Below, piece by piece: positions 7,834 to 8,163 of a stretch of DNA of 8,163 nucleotides (position 1 is the first letter of the stretch; each line of letters starts with the position of its first letter). Under the pieces are notes generated by a model. The model made no database searches and was not told the origin of the DNA. It saw only the letters and a list, made by a program, of their open reading frames with translations. The DNA comes from JBCCRH01 sp039208045 (lineage in GTDB: Bacteria; Bacteroidota; Bacteroidia; Chitinophagales; Saprospiraceae), in assembly GCA_039208045.1 (NCBI GenBank), contig JBCCRH010000290.1, forward strand, positions 1 to 8,163, given 5' to 3'. The position numbers and the translations under genes were made by a program.

Positions 7834-7857
7834 TATGCTTCGACTTCGCTCAGCATA
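7834..7857. repeat. REP-like hairpin, copy A
   Basis: TATGCT (7834-7839) and AGCATA (7852-7857) form a 6-bp stem around the 12-nt loop TCGACTTCGCTC on the plus strand. The loop matches 10 of 12 bases with the loop of copy B at 7911-7938 read on the other strand, while the outer stem sequences differ. This behaviour is typical of dispersed palindromic REP-type elements. Confidence 0.65.
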
Positions 7858-7881
7858 AATTTTGATCTGTTATTAACTAGT

Positions 7882-7894
7882 GCTGAGCTGAAGC
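7882..7894. repeat. Truncated REP-like fragment between copies A and B
   Basis: GCTGAGCTGAAGC resembles copy B on the plus strand (GCTGAGC, GTAGCC, GAAGC) with the middle six bases mostly lost. It is short, so this could be chance, but it sits between the two better copies. Confidence 0.3.
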
Positions 7895-7910
7895 TTGATA
7901 AAGCTAAGAT

Positions 7911-7938
7911 AGTAGGCTGAGCGTAGCCGAAGCCTACT
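7911..7938. repeat. REP-like hairpin, copy B, overlapping a stop codon
   Basis: AGTAGGCT (7911-7918) and AGCCTACT (7931-7938) form a perfect 8-bp stem around the 12-nt loop GAGCGTAGCCGA. On the minus strand the loop is TCGGCTACGCTC, nearly the same as copy A, so the two copies are inverted. The right arm contains the TAG stop (7934-7936) of the upstream gene, so the last codons of that gene lie within the repeat. Confidence 0.7.
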
Positions 7939-8163
7939 CTTTCTGCACTACCAACCGTTCCACTACCACAGTTTCCCCCATCTGCACCCGCACCACATAC
8001 GCACCTGCCGCCCATCGGGAGACATGGAGCTGTAGCTGGCCACTGTGGTCGAGTTGCTTGCGCAAAATGGCTTGACCGAGGTGGTTAAATACAGTTAGTT
8101 GCGGCTGGGCGTCGGTGGTGCTGGGGTACAGTAGGGTGACTAAATCGGTTGATGGATTGGGGA
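7934..8163 (-). CDS. C-terminal end of a T9SS-secreted protein (type A sorting domain); N-terminus outside window
   Basis: The last 75 codons of a gene entering from the right edge, ending at TAG 7934-7936. The translation begins PNPSTDLVTLLYP and continues with LTVFNHLGQAILRKQL, LHVSRWAAGAYVVRVQ and the final strands ETVVVERLVVQKE. This is the standard T9SS type A C-terminal sorting domain (Por_Secre_tail): an NP(S/T) opening, a 'xVxNxLGQxxxxxxL' strand, the 'W.AGxYVVRV' strand and a final 'xxxRLVVQK' strand. The signal directs export across the outer membrane and is cleaved on attachment or release. Nothing can be said of the catalytic or binding part. The coding sequence looks richer in G+C than the neighbouring HTCS gene. 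An overlapping minus-strand frame (to 8015) is Gly/Cys-rich and unlike any protein, so I left it out. Confidence 0.9.
   Translation of the reverse strand, partial: PNPSTDLVTLLYPSTTDAQPQLTVFNHLGQAILRKQLDHSGQLQLHVSRWAAGAYVVRVQMGETVVVERLVVQKE

Noticed and set aside
7761..8015. Minus-strand frame of 84 codons starting MGGRCVCGAG
   Set aside because: It overlaps the T9SS sorting domain out of frame and runs through the REP repeats and the terminator; its sequence resembles no protein family.

Overview
The window looks like chromosomal DNA of a Bacteroidota bacterium, most likely of the Saprospiria type (Lewinella/Haliscomenobacter-like). The evidence is a hybrid two-component sensor fused to an AraC output domain, a type IX secretion (T9SS) C-terminal sorting tail, Cys-containing Ig/HYR-like repeats of the 'CQDI.V.LD..G..SIT' kind, TAnnTTTG-type promoter boxes and start codons without Shine-Dalgarno sequences. 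The genus is an inference. All three supported genes lie on the minus strand, so transcription runs from right to left.

Right edge (7934-8163): the last 75 residues of a secreted protein, forming a T9SS type A sorting domain. Next comes a 249-base gap (7685-7933) with two REP-like hairpins whose 12-nt loops are nearly identical although their stems differ, a truncated third copy, a strong intrinsic terminator and candidate promoter boxes.

Centre (3551-7684): one 1377-residue hybrid two-component regulator. It has a signal peptide, a periplasmic beta-propeller-like sensor, a Y_Y_Y domain, one membrane helix, a coiled coil, HisKA, HATPase, a receiver and an AraC-type DNA-binding domain. The linker between kinase and receiver is encoded by repetitive DNA: a 9-bp-stem hairpin related to the intergenic REP elements, followed by about ten tandem 8-nt units.

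Left (1-3430): the first 1143 codons of a very large secreted protein that runs off the left edge. It has a signal peptide, two long glycine-rich domains resembling the glycine-rich region of ALK/LTK receptors (Pfam Gly_rich type), one diverged Ig-like unit between them, and an array of about 80-residue Cys-bearing Ig/HYR-like repeats. It is probably a cell-surface adhesin or matrix protein.

The regulator and the surface protein are separated by only 120 nt with no visible terminator. They may be co-transcribed, or the regulator may control the surface protein; both are inferences. The most unusual features are the repeat-built linker inside a signalling protein, where a unit length of 8 could allow frame switching, and the duplicated ALK-like glycine-rich domains in a bacterial surface protein.
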